From Ceratothoa steindachneri (Eukaryota > Arthropoda > Malacostraca > Isopoda > Cymothoidae), in assembly GCA_963969495.1 (NCBI GenBank), contig OZ018321.1, positions 192,728,204-192,792,203 of the forward strand: DNA of 64,000 nt, given 5' to 3'. A program made the position numbers and the translations under genes. Shown here in pieces: positions 12,331 to 24,345 of the stretch. Positions within the stretch are counted from its first letter, which is position 1. The number at the start of each line of letters is the position of its first letter. The notes below the pieces were generated by a model. The model made no database searches and was not told the origin of the DNA. It saw only the letters and a program-made list of their open reading frames with translations.

Positions 12331-13539
12331 CATTTTGGGCATGAGAAAAAAAAACCTAAAATGAGCTTCTATTTCGATAGAAATGATGGCAGAATTATAT
12401 TGAAGGATGGTATATGTGTGTGGGTTTTTTGCGTGTGTGCTTCAATTTCGCCGTCGCATAAATATGCGATCATCGGTAGAATACCATGGATCGCAATGTA
12501 ACAAGATCCACGGCGATACAGGAAACGCTATAGAATCATGCCGTGGCTTCCGTCACCTAATATCGCCTTTAATTAAAGAAATATGGTGTAAAAATAAACA
12601 AGAGACGTACATAATGAAAAGAGAGAAACTTCAAATGACTAAATTTTGTTTCTATAACTTTATTTATAAATTTTTAGCATAATAAAATATATTGTGAAAA
12701 ATTAAGCTTCATCTATTTACACTCTGCTCACTTTCATTTAGCTTCTTCACGATTAGCAACTGATCTTGTCATTAATGTTTTGTGAAATTGGAACTTAATT
12801 TATTTATGACCGTGTTTGTTTCGGAGAGAATATTTCACTATTTAGATCATGTTGCTGTTTATTTTTAACCTGTAATACACGAAGGATTGCGATAAACCTG
12901 TTCTCAGGCGTTTGTGTCAAGGGGATGATTTAGCCTAAAGAATCTCTCGATACCGTCTCCGTTACCCTTAGTCTTTACTTTTTTGACAGTGCGGTATGAA
13001 GATGCATCTGCCATACCAAAGTGTCACCTTTGAGTGTCCTTCAAAAGGTATTTTTCTTCATTAGAATTAACAGCCTACTTAAGCCAATAAGCTCGTACAC
13101 TTAGCTACGTTTCCCCAAACCATAACATACATCTGTGCTCAGGTGAGGATGTAATTCATCCCTATAGATTTAAATGAATTACCTCAATACTCTCGCGTGG
13201 TTTAAAAAGAAAAAAAAATAGTTGATCTTCTTGTCAAATTCTTGAGCCAAAAGACCGAGAGTTGTTGCATGTCTCCTAAGTTCAGGGGCTTTTCTCTCAA
13301 GGGGTGCGGAACAGGGGTTAGGGGTGGACGATGCTCCACTCAATATTGGTTGATATTTGGGATACGGAGAGAAATCATATTCTTTTATTGACTCTACTAC
13401 AGATTAATTCCATAAATATAAATATAAGTACAATACACCTGAATAAATTAGTTTCCAAATATTTGAATATGTCAAATATAAAAAAATATATACCCCAATG
13501 AATCTGTTATTGATTGATATCCATTATATTAACCAATTA
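12331..13539. other. Unassigned AT-rich stretch
   Basis: No gene, RNA or repeat that I can support. Confidence 0.45.
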
Positions 13540-14692
13540 GATGACCCCATAAGTAATGCTGATTTTACATGTTTAATTATTTAATGAATAGAAATAAACG
13601 AAAGGAGATTTGTTTTTATTCTAGCCTAAACGTCTTAGCCTGACCCAATGTTTACATTCCGACTTATTTCAGTAGTCTTTTCTGGCATATCGATTTTTTG
13701 TAAATTTAATGTACTTTATCGGTAAATGATAATTATCATGGAAGTATCAAAAAAAGCACACTCGAAATGTTATGCTTTGGAAGTTTAGAAAAGGCAAAAA
13801 TGCTAAGTAAACAGCAGAAAGTTTGTGTCGAGTAAGCGGTGAAGGAAGGATTAGTGCGAGCCAGTGTCAAAGATGGCATTGGAATTTTCGCTTGAGGTAC
13901 GTCAGTCTCAAAGAAAACCCCGGTTCAGGACGAGCAATGGAATTTGATCAAGATCTTTTACAAAGAACAGTGAAATAAAATCGAGTTGTAACTATTGAAC
14001 AATTGGCTTAAAAGATAAATACAAACCCATTTCCATAATGAAGGGTTTCACTGTTGAAACCCTTTCTTGACTCAAAAGTGAACCATTTTGACGATGGAAA
14101 ACCAATACATACCCAGCTCAAACAAGAACCTCATCCACACAATAATCTCTTGTGCGTTTGGTGGAATATGAATGGCATAATCAATTTTCGAAACTTCTTA
14201 ACCCAAATCACCCCATCACCAAAGAGGTTTACTGTTCTCAGTTGTACCGTTTACATTCAGCATTTGATGAAAAAAGACCGGCCATAATCAATAGAAGAAG
14301 AGTGCTCTCATCGAGACAACGCCTCATTTCATATGGCAAGAGATGCCATCCAAAATATGAACAATTTCGTTGGGAACTAATGAGTCATCGTCCATACTCA
14401 CCCGAATTAGCTCCCGTACCTTTTTAGGAGTTTAACGAATCACCTGAAGAGAATAAATATGTGAACAACAGAAGTCGAAACAACATTAAAAAAGTTATTA
14501 AAATCAATCATACGATTTTTCTAAACCTGATGTTGAAAATTTAGTAGAAATATCGAGACTAGTGGTAAAAACTGGTAGAATTTTTTTTAAATTATTAAAT
14601 TAATTAATACCTATTGAAAGAGTTATTTGATTTCTATCTATAAAATAAACCTTAAAAAATGGCACATTATTTATGAGATGACTTTATATTAT
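13540..14692 (+). mobile_element. Dead mariner transposon (D,D34D-type spacing)
   Basis: A cut-and-paste DNA transposon remnant. Transposase fragments in shifting frames include VWWNMNGIINF (about 14157), VYCSQLYRL (about 14229), EKRPAIINR (about 14269), a second-aspartate region reading HRDNA (Asp codon 14315-14317) with HMARDAIQ, then ELMSHRPYSPELAP (about 14370). The third catalytic position (14419-14421) is Pro instead of Asp; the spacing is about 34 residues, as in canonical mariners. Several stops and frameshifts are present. Imperfect terminal inverted repeats can be aligned by eye (about 13545-13570 against 14664-14690). Length about 1.15 kb, slightly short of the usual 1.3 kb. Confidence 0.85.
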
Positions 14693-17148
14693 CCTCATAT
14701 GGCAACCGGCACAGGGTGCGGAAACTACTTGATGCTTTGCATGACGTGCAAGTAATCACAGATTAAGAACTACTTTCATACTTACACATTTCTCGTCTTA
14801 ATATTCGTGGGATTAGGGCGAAACCGTATACCTTGATCGCGTGTATTGAAAGGAACAACTATGCCTGGATAGAGGGAGTGAACCTTGGAAGTTGCCTCCC
14901 GGAATCTCCATTGCCTGTGAGGGGTATACGAAATGGTTGTGATGTACGTCTCCCCCCCGCATTTGACAGCTGTAATTTTAAGGTACAAAAAGCAAAGTAA
15001 ATAAGAAGATTTTGGCTAATTTAGCTTAATGCCTCTAATGAGAGGCATTATGGTAAGGTGATTTCAGAAGCGAAGCAATATTTTAAAATGGTGGGTTTAG
15101 ATGCAAATGTATGGTTGCAAGAAGCATTAAAATAACACAAGTTGGGTTAAAAATTATGGTACATTCATATAAAAGGCAAAGTGGCATGTAAAGATATTTA
15201 ATATTTAGAAGCAATGTGTTCAATTGTTGCTTTGCGAAGCAATTTTTTAAAGAGAACCGACAATCTACTGGTGTTTCAATTTGGCCAATTTTGTTTTTCT
15301 TGTTACTGCGAAAACTTCAAATAAGTCTTTGATCAGCAGAGCTTTGAACATTTTGAGGACTTATGTCAAGTGCCACTAATGTGATTAGAGACTTATTTCC
15401 ACCTGGTGCTAATCATTCTCATCCCCAAAGGTAACAATTTCCCCTTGTTAAAACGAGCTAAATGAAATTCTAAATGTTGGGATTTTACTACAATTCAAAT
15501 GAAAAAATCCCTTTCAAGAAAGGTTTTGGAAGGCCGGGTACTTTGCAGCGGCTATCTTCAGCTTCACTTTCAATGCCTCCATGTTTGGTGATGCCATTTG
15601 AAATCACTCTTCTACACAATTTAACCGATAACGCTGCTTGCCTTAAAGAAGGTAACCACTTCGAGTGTTCAAACTTGTATATTCTTTAAGAGTACAAAAA
15701 TACTCTACTTCGTGAGTTTAAGGGTGCTTAGATCACCATTTTGAGAAGTAAACATTAATAGAAGAGTAGTAAAAAATAAGAAAGAAAAGAGTTAGTATAG
15801 CAAATCTCATCAACCTTAAAGGCGAACTCCAAAGTCTCAAGTAACAACTCGGCCCCCAAAATTCTTGAAATATTTACTTAAGAGTCTTATGGTTTACATA
15901 TTCTCGTCTGTATCCAACATATCCACATACACAAGCGCGAGATACACCTTGGCATTGTGATGTGGCCGAGGGGAGAATACGCAGCTCGTCCCTGGAGGGA
16001 GACGTTCTTGTTTCCGAAGCTCAATTGGTAACTGGATACGTTCACCTGCGACCCTGTCGGAGCGGCGTTGCTCCAAGGCGTAAACGACGGCGACCAGACA
16101 ACTTTTATTATTTTAAATTCGTCTCTTCCGAGATGTTGACTTGGAAGCAATATTAGCCACCAGACCACGTAAGCTCCTTTAATTAGTTTACCGAGAGAGA
16201 TTTCGTTAATATTGTGATAAAGTTACAGTCGTTTGAATCGATTCATTTTACACTTGTCTACGATCGAAATATCAATAAAATACACCTGACTTGATGCCAT
16301 ATTCCTTACCATTCCTAAATTTGAGGATCTCCAGGTTAAAAAAGAGAAGCTTGTTTACCTTTAGCCATATTTCATTGGTATTAAACCATATTATCTTTTT
16401 GTATTTAGTTTATAACTCATAACACCTTCTTAGAGCTTGAAGAATGAGAAAGATTCAAGAAACTAGTACATCCAGACTCGTTGGACTAGTATTTGGATAA
16501 ACTAGAGTGAATAAGTAAAAACCGCTTAAAAATAACTTGATATGCTCCCGTCAGGCGTCAGTCAATATTAAAGTCATGATTGAGCATCGTATGTGATCAA
16601 TTATCTCAACTAGAAAGAAAATTGACTTAAATATAGTCAACATTTTGACGAAACGTTCGTCAGGGCCGTCGTGCTCGGCTTTATTTGTCATTCGTCATTC
16701 ATTTGGCTTCTCCTCCGACGCCTCTGCCATTTGACAGCTTAACGTTCAGGTCTCTCGCGTTCCTTGTTCAGCTTGGCTGCAGTGGCTGAACAGGCGCCAC
16801 GTTAATCCGTTATCGCTTACTGACGCAACTCTCGTAAATTCGAGATTTTTCAATTCTCCACTTTATTCAATTTTTCCATACGAGTTCGGTCTCCGCGATG
16901 AAATTGGAAACCAGGGTCTCTTTTGTACATGTTGTCTCACTTCACTACTGCTTTTATTTCAATTCTATTAATTAAGTTTTCTTTCACCATCCCCTTTCTC
17001 TTCTCTTCTTTATTATCATCATCTCCTTTATCATCTTATTATTATATCGATTTGCTAGTATCATAAAGGAAGAGGAAGAAGCTCAGACTCAGGTTGATTC
17101 ATGGTGGAAGGCGAAGAATCGGCAAGTGAGAGCGCGCGCACGAGAGAG

Positions 17149-17150
<2 letters not shown>
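14693..17150. other. Unassigned stretch
   Basis: No gene recognised. A perfect 10-bp-stem hairpin with a 4-base loop lies at 15027-15050. A 93-codon open frame on the minus strand (15887-16168) and an overlapping plus-strand frame have near-average GC and no motif I know; an isolated exon cannot be ruled out. The segment 16660-16920 is richer in GC and TC words, also without an assignable feature. Confidence 0.4.

Positions 17151-17187
<37 letters not shown>
17151..17187. repeat. (GA)n microsatellite
   Basis: Uninterrupted GA dinucleotides after a GCGCGC-containing lead. Confidence 0.95.
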
Positions 17188-17189
<2 letters not shown>

Positions 17190-18508
17190 AAGTGGTATAC
17201 AAAGAGTAAATAAAAAATGAAATGTTGCTTTTGAAACATCAAATGATACAGGATAATAATTTACAAACTAATTGACGGTCAACAACCGGGATCAGCAAAC
17301 TTCGTCCGCCATTTCGGTTATTTCTAATATCACGTCACCGGCATAATAATCCTATCTTTCCCATGGGCCCAAATTAATGCATGACAGGATGCCGGAGTCT
17401 GTGGGGGGGATTTACAATCCTCCCTTCGTCATCCATTCGTTGGCAAAAACGAGGACAGGGGTACCACTGTATGATTTCAACTGCTTGGGTGTCTCTCTAT
17501 ATTCTTATTTTAACAAAAATCAATTAATAAACGTTTGAACTTGTCCATTACCTCCAGGACACTGCCTTCGTTCTTTAGGGGGAACGAGCCGGGTATTTAG
17601 GCTGGGGACCAGAGGGTGCTAGGAATCCCTGGGTTTACGGAACTGGATGACAATGGTTGACGAACACACTTAAATGACGCCAAGTCCAAGAACTCAAGAG
17701 GAACATACATATAATTAGTGTTATAGGTTTCCGCATATACCGAGACACGGATCATAACAGAAGTTGTCTGAAAAACAGCGAGATTAATAAAACTAGTAAT
17801 TAAAATATCAAATAAGTATTCCATTCAAGTAACCCAAAGTGACTCATCTACACCTCCACTAATGAATGAGTTTAGACACAATGAGAGCATCTGTTCAAGA
17901 TGGTCGGTCGGTAGGGAAACTTCAGAGAAAGCTAAAGAAAGGAAAATTGAAACATTATTAGAAACTTGAGAAAGAACAAACCTCTACATTATGAACTTCT
18001 TCCAGGAGACATCATAATATGGATATGGATGGAGACAAATAGAATGTTATCGATTCAGGAGGAATCATTTCCTTATCGACATATTAGTTATCAACTACTT
18101 TAACATAGCGACCACCGATTACGCAACCAAAATAGATCTAAAAGAAGAGACGCGGCCAAACTAATAGCAAAAAGAAAAAAAATGTATTCAAACTAGACAA
18201 AATAAAATAAATACCTGCAAAATAACTAATAAACAAGTCCAGTGAGATAGAAGAAATAACAAGTTAGAGAAAGGGTCGAATATACTGAACGCAAGCTTAT
18301 TAAAAACATCAGGGTATATTAGAGAAGGTGTAATAAAAAATCTAGTTTAACCAACTATTGAAAACAACAAATCACTAAACAAATGAAAGAACATCTAACA
18401 ATTGACAGTGATCCATTGAAAACACTAAATGATAAACAGCGAAATAAAATCACACACAGAAAGATCATTGAAAGGGTTGAAGGAAAGTAGGACGAAATTC
18501 CTTACGCA
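17188..18508. other. Unassigned stretch
   Basis: AT-rich sequence without a gene or repeat that I recognise. Confidence 0.45.
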
Positions 18509-19128
18509 CTGAAGAGCCTGGAAATCGGTAAAGAGCCTGAATACCGGCAAAACGCCGGGAAAGCATGAAAAGCGCTAAAGTGACAGAAGAGCATGAAAGC
18601 CGGTAAAGCACCTGAAGAAAATGAATACCGGAAAAGAACTTGAACGACCTGAAAACCGTTAAAGCGCCAGGAGAGCCTAAAAATCGTTGAAGCGCCCGAA
18701 GAGCCTGAAAACCGTTAAAGCGCCTGAAGATCCTGAAAACCGTTAAAGCGCCTGGAGACCCTGAACACCTTTAAAACGCCTGAAAATCCTAAAAACCGTT
18801 AAAGTGCCCGAAGAGACTGGAAACCGTAAACGCGCCTGAAGGGCCTGAAAACCGTTAAATTGCCTGAAGAGACTGAAAACCGTTAAATTGCCTGGCGAGC
18901 TTCCAAACCGTTGAAGAGCCTGAAAATCGGTAAATTGCCTGAAGAGCCTGAAAACCGGTAAAGCGCCTGAAGAGCCTGAAAACCGTTAAAGTGCTTGAAG
19001 ACTCTGAAACCCGTTAAAGCGCCTAAAGAGACTGAAAACAGGTAGAGAGCCTAAAGAGCCAGAAAACCGTTAAAGGGCCTGATGAGCCTCAACACCAGTA
19101 AAGCGACTGAGGAGAGATTAAAAATCGC
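18509..19128. repeat. 28-bp minisatellite, about 22 copies
   Basis: The unit is close to GCCTGAAGAGCCTGAAAACC plus GTTAAAGC, 28 bases. Copies in the middle (about 18640-19000) are the most regular and those at the edges are more diverged, the pattern expected when unequal exchange homogenises the centre. A 28-base unit is not a multiple of three, so no repeated protein is encoded. Confidence 0.9.
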
Positions 19129-20599
19129 CATTTGAAAAAAAGGAGTTGAACTTGTTTCCTTGCTTGTCCGTCTGTTTAGAAAATGCTTAATTAAAATTAA
19201 CGTTCCGATTTGGGTTATTTAAAAAATAGCGAAATGGAAGACTTAAGAAACATAAGAGACCAATCAATCTCTTATCACAATCATATAGATTACTTAAAAA
19301 TCTGCCTACCACAGAATAATGAAAGCACTCGGTTGCAATTATGCCCCAGAACAGCAAGTTTCATAAGTAACTATAATACTTATCACCATCCCAGGATGTC
19401 AAACAATTATTGGAGAGAATTAATGATTAAGGAATACCCCAATACAGTGGCGACTCCGGCACTCGGGCTGTTCGGGCGTAGCCCGAGTATATATTTAATA
19501 AAGTGAACGTGTATTTGCAAGCTGATTTAATTTCTACCAGTACTGACTTCAAGTAAGTAATTGCAACCAATAACTCGGGCTCCTTTTATTGAGCCTGGTC
19601 GCAGTTCATATATTTTCGTTCAGCGTCTGGCGGTTGTCTTAGAAGTGCCTTGTGTCAAAAAATACAATTCGTAGCAGCCGTTCTCTCAACATCGTTCACA
19701 CGTTCTTGACCCGGGCTCAGAAGTTACAGCCCGAGTTGTTATTTATAATCGTAAAAAATAAAGGTAATTTAAACTCAAAGTTTTCTTGAAACAATCAATT
19801 TCTATAGATATTAAGATTTAAATTCCAATCTATGAAAGGTTTCTGTTTTACAATATTCTTAAAGGAGCGAAAAATTATCCAGCAACTCAGGCTAATACGA
19901 ACGAACCTGGTAAGTGTAAAAGACTAACTGGCATCTCTTGTTAAGAGTACAATACAGGTGACAGTAAGATCGGTATCTGGCTAATGTTTGTTGTGCACGC
20001 CGCTGTCGTTATTTGTTTGCTGTTATTCTGTGCGCCTGTGTATAAAGATCAGTTGTATTTTGCAGGGGTGCTTTATTTTTACCTTTAACTTAAGTATTTA
20101 TAAAAGCTTGAAAACTTTCGGACTGTGCGATATTGTGACGGCTATTAGTGAGTCTGCTAAACTGGAAAAAGAACGGCATAACAAAGCAGCTGAAGAAAAT
20201 AGACAATATTTAAAGCAGTTAATAAGTGCAGTGTACACCAGTGTACCTGTGTACACCATAGTTACCTTTACGTGGAGATGCTGAAGGTAGTAGTAATATC
20301 CTTCAAACCAAGACTACTGGAGTTCATGTATAAATGCAGTGAGTAATTTTTATATTAAAACTATATTTCTGTCTTACTGTTAAATTTTCAGTGCACATAT
20401 AAGTTTGCGGTGTGCATTAAGTCTCTTAACTACTTTTATACATCTTTGATGAGCCCGAGTGACGCTGATAACTTGGAGGCGCTTGTGTCCCAATACATGG
20501 CAATACTACTTCTAAGAGAAACACAGAGCCAAGGTGGCCTACTCTTTCAGAGTGTCACGCAACATCGTCATTTAAGCTACACTCGGTCAGTAATAAAAT
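19129..20599. other. Region with a repeated ACTCGGGCT motif and a gag-like fragment
   Basis: The 9-mer ACTCGGGCT or its complement AGCCCGAGT occurs at 19461, 19480, 19573, 19728 and 20452. The first two form a perfect 9-bp hairpin stem with a 10-base loop. A plus-strand frame around 20130-20245 encodes a charged, helix-prone segment (ESAKLEKERHNKAAEENRQY) of the kind often found at the start of retroelement Gag proteins. The sequence GTGGCGACTCC at 19447-19457 resembles the sequence after the 5' LTR in many Gypsy-type elements. I see no pol domain, so an LTR retroelement remnant is only a possibility. Confidence 0.3.
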
Positions 20600-21500
20600 A
20601 CAAATAAAGAACGGAGTGAGGTAGGAGGATCCCATTTCTTCCAATCTGTTAGCCGCAGTACTTGAAGAGGCATCAAGACTTTGGAGTAGTAGCAAAAGGT
20701 ATCAGAAACAATACAAGATATTTAAATCACCTTCCTTTTGTTGACAATACCTTAGTACTTTTGTGCGATATGAAAGAATTACAGTTAATGGCCACGGAAT
20801 TATATTAAGCCAGTCTAAGGAAGGACTGAAAATTAACTTTACAAAGACGAAATATAGATCAATAGTTTTCAGAACAATTAGAAATAACGGTCAAATTTTA
20901 AGGCAGGTTTAACAATTTGTTTAAATTGGAGAGCTTGGCACTCTGGATGAGATCCTGGAAAAGGAAAGGAGCAGAGGAACTGAATTAGTCTTGAAAGCGG
21001 TAGGAAAGGTTAGCTACTGTAAATCACCAGAAGCAACACGCCTTCTGCAAAGTAATGAAGGAAGAAGTAAGACTTCGAAATGAATTCTAGATCAAATTGG
21101 GAGCCAGTCGAGTTTACAGAAGCGGTGGACCACAATAAAGAAAGAACCCCGTTAGAGAAAGCATGGTCTCCGAAGTTCTGAAGAAGTCAAAGGGTGGAAG
21201 CATGGGATCCAGAGAGAAAGGAGTTGCAGTTATTTAATATGAAGAGCCGATGCGGCTAAGATTACGAAAATGCACACATGACTTCGGAGTGATAGTTACC
21301 TTTCGAAGGTAGTAGCTACAATGAAAAAGAACTAGTTTTACAGCGAACCATGTCTGAATGAGTAATCACTAGTATTACTCGTATATCAGTTAAGTCCTGA
21401 CTGAGTTGAAGAAAGTTGTCCGAGAGACATTAAGTAATGATTTCGTAGGCCGATACAAGATATCTAAGAGGAAGAGAGGCAGATTTTGACGTCATCGGCA
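20600..21500 (+). mobile_element. Decayed LINE reverse transcriptase fragment (RTE/BovB-like)
   Basis: Pieces in shifting frames include GDPISSNLLAAVLEEASRL (about 20630), LNHLPFVDNTLVLL in the place of LNHLRFADDIVL (about 20730), GLKINFTKTK (about 20828) and LGELGTLDEILEKE (about 20930). This is the order of the palm and thumb of a non-LTR reverse transcriptase. The catalytic ADD is changed to VDN, so the enzyme is dead. No endonuclease part or 3' tail was found. The clade call is tentative. Confidence 0.65.
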
Positions 21501-22079
21501 GGGAAGTGAAATGATAAACAGAGATAACATAGGAATGCCTGAAAGAAGAGGGTAGAACGTTAGCCTTGTGAATGCTTCAATTCTTTAGAAGGTAAGAATG
21601 TTGGGTTTACCGAGAAAATCGTGTACTTTATTGAAGTTACTTTTTCACTTGAATTAATGATTAAGCACAACTGTAAATTCCTGGTCTTAGGTTGATAAAC
21701 ATGTTAAATCATCAGAAATAACCCTGGTTTGGTTTATTGGCTTGGAATTTGGTTGGGTTTGTTTCTTTAATAGGATATTGAGCGTTTACGAAGGATAACT
21801 AAGGGTCGGAAGGTGATGGAAGGTTGATTTAGAGCGGTTATGGAGTATGGGATCAAATAGTTGTAGTGAGGCAGACAGATAGCTTCAAAAACAAAGGATA
21901 AGTGGTTTAAAATGTATGTTGGGCTCACGGATGTAGAGAAAACATATAGGAACGTGTAAATATGGAAATATGGCAGGTTCTAAGAAGGTATGGAGAGAGT
22001 TTTAAACTCTTGGATGGTGTGATGAGTATTTGTGTTGGAAGTAAGGTCGTCAGACACAGAGACATAGGTGTACACCGAG
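21501..22079. other. Unassigned stretch
   Basis: Nothing recognised between the LINE remnant and the minisatellite. Confidence 0.5.
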
Positions 22080-22582
22080 TCCCCATAAGTACAAACCCAG
22101 TACACATAGGTACAAACCCAGTCTTCATAACTACAAACCCAGTACCGATAAGTACAAACACAGTCCCCATAGATACAAACCCAGTCCATAGGTACAAACC
22201 CAGTACCGATAAGTACAAACCCAGTCCCCATAGATACAAACCCAGTCCACAAAGGTACAAACCCAGTCCCCATAGGTAAAAACCCAGTACCGATAAGTGA
22301 AAACCCAGTCGCCATAGGTACAAACCCAGTCCCCATAGGTACAAACCCAGTACCGATAAGTAAAAACCCAGTCACCATAGGTACAAACCCAGTACCCAAA
22401 GGTACAAACCCACTACCGATAAGTACAAACCCAGTCCCCATATGGACAAACCCAGTACTGATAAGTAAAAACCCAGTCCCCATAGGTACAAACCCAGTAC
22501 CGATAAGTAAAAACCCAGTCACCATAGGTACAAACCCAGTACCCAAAGGTACAAACCCAGTACCGATAAGTACAAACCCAGT
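22080..22582. repeat. 21-bp minisatellite, about 24 copies, open on both strands
   Basis: The unit is close to CCCCATAGGTACAAACCCAGT, with two main variants (CCCCATAGGT and ACCGATAAGT starts). Because 21 is a multiple of three, frames stay open through the array. The minus strand has an open frame of 207 codons (21980-22603) built of a heptapeptide like GTGFVPM or GTGFVLI, and the plus strand is open through part of it. An 84-base block at 22352-22435 recurs at 22499-22582 (offset 147 bases, seven units). I regard the open frame as a by-product of unit length: no signal peptide, no flanking domain and no expression evidence. Confidence 0.9.
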
Positions 22583-22815
22583 TCCCTGTTGAAAATAAAA
22601 CAACTAAAGTGAACAAACTGTTGTCTTTTAACGCCACCAAATAAACTACTTTGCGCCTTTGAGGAGATTAATGAGAAAGGGGGTCTTGCGTCCGTCTTGA
22701 ACTCCTGTCACTCAATCTTTCAACAGTTCAGCCAAATACACGCCCCGACCTTTGCCAAAATTCATAGTAAATAACTTAGCTTTTCTTTCTCGATGGACAT
22801 TGACATGCAATTTCG

Positions 22816-22816
<1 letters not shown>

Positions 22817-22887
<71 letters not shown>
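22817..22887. repeat. (TA)n microsatellite, 71 bp
   Basis: Uninterrupted TA dinucleotides; a second short array (22957-22979) follows after 69 bases. Confidence 0.95.
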
Positions 22888-22890
<3 letters not shown>

Positions 22891-22956
22891 GAGAATGTCT
22901 TTTGAGAATGTGGTTTAATTCCTCATCTTTTCTTGCGATATTGCATTAATTTTCAT

Positions 22957-22979
22957 TATATATATATATATATATATAT
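22957..22979. repeat. (TA)n, 23 bp, abutting the Penelope copy
   Basis: A short TA run that ends exactly where the left inverted repeat of the Penelope-like element begins. Confidence 0.9.
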
Positions 22980-23206
22980 GCAAATTTTGTTGAAGACCAT
23001 TGTGTATTTTGCCTCAATTAATTTCCTTTGGCAACTTTCTCTTCTTCTATCTTTTTTTATTCCATCTTGTAGATGGTGGATTACTTGTCCAGTATTCATC
23101 TCTTTTTTAAATCAATGTGTTTGGTAAAAACCAAACTAAATTGCTGAGCTTTCGATCTTATTCGATCATATTCGGAGCGTTTTGATATGTTCTTGCCTCC
23201 TTTACC
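22979..23206 (+). repeat. Left inverted terminal repeat of the Penelope-like element
   Basis: 228 bases that align along their whole length with the reverse complement of 28003-28234, with scattered substitutions and a few small indels. Landmarks are GTTGAAGACCATTGTGT near the outer end and TTCTTGCCTCCTTTACC at the inner end. Confidence 0.9.
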
Positions 23207-23239
23207 TCATTTACATGCTCCAAATCTTGACTGAAACAT

Positions 23240-24345
23240 CTTAAGGACAGTAATCACTACACGCAAGTGGATGGAGTGGCTATAGGGTCACCCTTAGGGC
23301 TGACTTTCGCCAACTACTATATGGGTCAACTTGGAGAAAGATTATTGGATATGATGGAAAATAAGCCACACAGATATTGCAGGTACATAGACGACATCTA
23401 CATCAATGTCCAAAACGAAGAACATCTGATAAACATCAAGCACAAATTCGAGAACTCCGTGATAGAATTCACTTATGAATTGAGCACGGGCAATAAACTC
23501 TCTTTCTTGGACGTTGAGGTTCAAAACATCAATTATAGTTACATCACTAAAGTACATAAAAAAGTACGGACATGGAAAGATGCCTCAATGCGGAGAGTGA
23601 ATGCCCTGAAAGGTACAAAATAAGCGTAATCGGCTCATACATCCGCTGAGCTTATAAATGCTACTCTACGTGGGAACTTTTCCACCAAGAGATTGCAAGA
23701 GTAAAACAAATACTCTTGAATAATGGTTTCTCAAACAGCATCATTGACAAACAACTCCAATCATTTTTAAATTATCATTGCAAACATACGGATAAAACTG
23801 AAAGTAATCAGGGAGAAGTCAACAACATCTAAGTGTATTACAGAAACCAGATGTCCACGGCCTATAAATAGATGAAAAAAACATCAAGAAGATTATTAAC
23901 CGTAGCATCAAGGTTAAAAGTCAAATGGATAAAATTCAACTCATCATTTATTATAAAACAACAAAAGCCAGCAATCTACAGATGAAAAATAACAGCTGCC
24001 TAAACTCCTCGAATCTCAAGTCAACCAACATAGTTTACGAGTTCATCTGCCCCGATAAAGACTAAGCTTTATAACAACTCAAAATATATTGGCATGACAA
24101 CTACTACACTTTCGAGACGTTTAACTATACATCTACAAAGCGGAGGGCCGAAAAGTCATATGGAAAGTGCTTTAACATTAACCTTACGAGAGATATGCTA
24201 GTTGATAACACCGTTATTAAAAGAAAAGAGGTTAATAAAGCTAAGCTGAACATCTTAGAAGCCATATTAGTAAACAAAGATAAGCCGGCCCTCAACAGTC
24301 AAGGGACAAGCTGGAATCGGACATTAAAATTATTTTAAAATTCCA
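23240..24345 (+). pseudogene. Penelope-like reverse transcriptase / GIY-YIG endonuclease, broken
   Basis: Penelope-like elements encode a reverse transcriptase joined to a C-terminal GIY-YIG endonuclease. Here an open stretch (23246-23620) shows QVDGVAIGSPLG, ANYYMG, the catalytic RYIDDIY (YIDD codons 23384-23395) and LSFLDVEV, all typical of this enzyme. After a frameshift come ARVKQILLNNGFSNSIIDKQ (about 23697) and, in another frame, a linker with IIYYKTTKASNLQMKNNSC (about 23946). The endonuclease keeps KYIGMTTTTLSRRL (YIG at 24085-24093) and HLQSGGPKSHM, then shifts frame into MLVDNTVIKRKEVNKAKL. The N-terminal part of the reverse transcriptase is missing. Stops and at least three frameshifts make it non-functional. 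Confidence 0.9.

Noticed and set aside
21980..22603. 207-codon open frame as a real repeat protein
   Set aside because: The frame follows from the 21-base unit length; no flanking domain, signal peptide or regulatory context is visible. Reported only as a repeat with an open frame.
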